This document shows, piece after piece, positions 15,383 to 16,138 of a DNA stretch of 16,138 nt. The position numbers were made by a program, and so were the translations under genes. Numbering within the stretch: position 1 is the stretch's first letter; every line of letters begins with the position of its first letter. Source of the stretch: Clostridia bacterium (lineage in GTDB: Bacteria > Bacillota_A > Clostridia > Christensenellales > Aristaeellaceae). A model generated the notes under the pieces. That model was not told where the DNA came from and did not search any database. It worked only from the letters and a program-made list of their open reading frames with translations. The stretch covers positions 1-16,138 of the forward strand of contig JAFXMP010000140.1 of assembly GCA_017530275.1 (NCBI GenBank), in the 5' to 3' direction.

Positions 15383-16138
15383 ATGTCAAAATTCGCCATT
15401 GCCTGCCCGGTATGCGGCAAGTATGCCGAAGGGAAAACCGGTTTCTTTGCAAGCAAGAAAATACAATGCACCTGCGGGAATGTGATTGACGTGCGCACGG
15501 ACAAGTTAGCGGCGCGGCAATGTCCGCATTGCGGGAATCAGATCGTGTTCGATCAGACCAAGGGCACCGACGCGGTGTGCCCGGTGTGCCATGAAAAGGT
15601 GAACACCCTGGCGGAACAGCAGAATGTGCATATGTTCAGCTGCCGTCAGTGCGGTGTGCGGCTGGCCACCACCAGCAGCGCGGCTGCCTATATCTGCCCG
15701 GTGTGCGACTGCGAAAACGACGTGCAAGAGCGGCTCATGTCCGAAAAGATCAAGAAGGACGGGCTGGCCAGTATCATCAAATACGAGGGTGACAACAGCA
15801 TTTTCATCTGGAAGCATCCCATCGAGGACTTCAATTATGGCTCCCAGCTTATCGTGCATGAAAGCCAGGAGGCCGTGTTCTTCAAGGACGGGCAGGCACT
15901 GGATCTGTTCGGTCCGGGCCGCTATACCCTGGAAACCCAGCAGCTTCCCCTGCTGGAAAAAGCTTATAAGCTGCCCACTGACACCGAGGGCACCTTCCAC
16001 AGCGAAGTGTACTTCATCAACAAAACCGTGCAGATGGGCATGAAATGGGGCACGCCGGAAAAGGTGCGCTTCATCGATCCGCTGACGGGCACGCCCTTGC
16101 AGCTTGGCGCGTCCGGCGAAATGAACGTGCAGGTCAGC
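15383..16138 (+). CDS. triple zinc-ribbon SPFH/virion-core-like protein (3' end beyond window)
   Basis: The reading frame is open from ATG 15383 to the window edge (252 codons). The start follows AAAGGAGG by about 7 nt. Three zinc ribbons are visible: C8/C11 with C29/C31, C47/C50 with C66/C69, and C87/C90 with C105/C108. From about residue 127 the sequence (IIKYEGDNSIFIWKHPIEDF, then GSQLIVHESQEAVFFKDG and FGPGRYTLETQQLPLL) matches the SPFH/Band 7 'virion core' group that includes Bacillus YdjI. Such proteins assemble at membranes and scaffold membrane-stress or signalling complexes. It lies 123 bp after the TIR gene in the same direction, and both carry zinc ribbons, so a shared membrane assembly is plausible. 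No clear terminator lies between them; a TATAAT at 15262-15267 lacks a good -35. Confidence 0.85.
   Translation, partial: MSKFAIACPVCGKYAEGKTGFFASKKIQCTCGNVIDVRTDKLAARQCPHCGNQIVFDQTKGTDAVCPVCHEKVNTLAEQQNVHMFSCRQCGVRLATTSSAAAYICPVCDCENDVQERLMSEKIKKDGLASIIKYEGDNSIFIWKHPIEDFNYGSQLIVHESQEAVFFKDGQALDLFGPGRYTLETQQLPLLEKAYKLPTDTEGTFHSEVYFINKTVQMGMKWGTPEKVRFIDPLTGTPLQLGASGEMNVQVS

Noticed and set aside
1..16138. CRISPR array, tRNA or rRNA genes
   Set aside because: I saw no regularly spaced repeats, no cloverleaf with CCA end and no rRNA-like conserved blocks on either strand.

Overview
The window looks like chromosomal DNA of an uncultured gut Clostridia-type Firmicute. The signs are strong AGGAGG-type ribosome binding sites, a GH29 fucosidase suited to host or dietary glycans, a zinc-ribbon TIR protein and SPFH pair of a kind common in gut Firmicutes, and a mobilizable element with TnpW, MobA/MobL and large serine recombinases. 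The host genes are GC-rich. The mobile element and the second half of the TIR gene are visibly more AT-rich.

Layout. (1) 1-1418: 3' part of an alpha-L-fucosidase gene (+). (2) 1419-1617: hairpins, including a two-sided terminator, between convergent genes. (3) 1618-2733 (-): P-loop AAA plus CYTH-like ATPase, divergent from (4) 2884-5295 (+): a SUV3-like DExH RNA helicase with its own promoter and terminator. (5) About 5344-12011: an integrative mobilizable element. Reading leftward it has two tandem large serine recombinases (the distal one lacks its catalytic domain), TnpW, a MobQ-type MobA/MobL relaxase, an oriT with an RSF1010/Ti-like nick sequence, and two tandem paralogous coiled-coil proteins of probable DUF3847 type. 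A Cro/CI-type regulator reads rightward. (6) 12122-15259 (+): a ribbon-helix-helix protein and, 12 bp later, a 977-residue protein with zinc ribbon, TIR, TPR-like repeats, a membrane segment and a C-terminal DUF6273-like domain. (7) 15383-end (+): start of a protein with three zinc ribbons and an SPFH/virion-core-like domain.

How they work together. The element supplies its own excision and integration (recombinases), DNA processing for transfer (relaxase acting at oriT) and a regulator, but no type IV secretion genes are in view, so it would need a helper conjugation system. The most interesting part is the RHH / TIR-membrane protein / SPFH cluster. The TIR protein looks like a bacterial single-pass receptor: a cytoplasmic TIR with the conserved acidic residue in the expected place, and a C-terminal domain predicted outside the cell. 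Its C-terminal half differs in base composition from its TIR half, which suggests module exchange. No function has been shown here; a sensing or immune role is inference.
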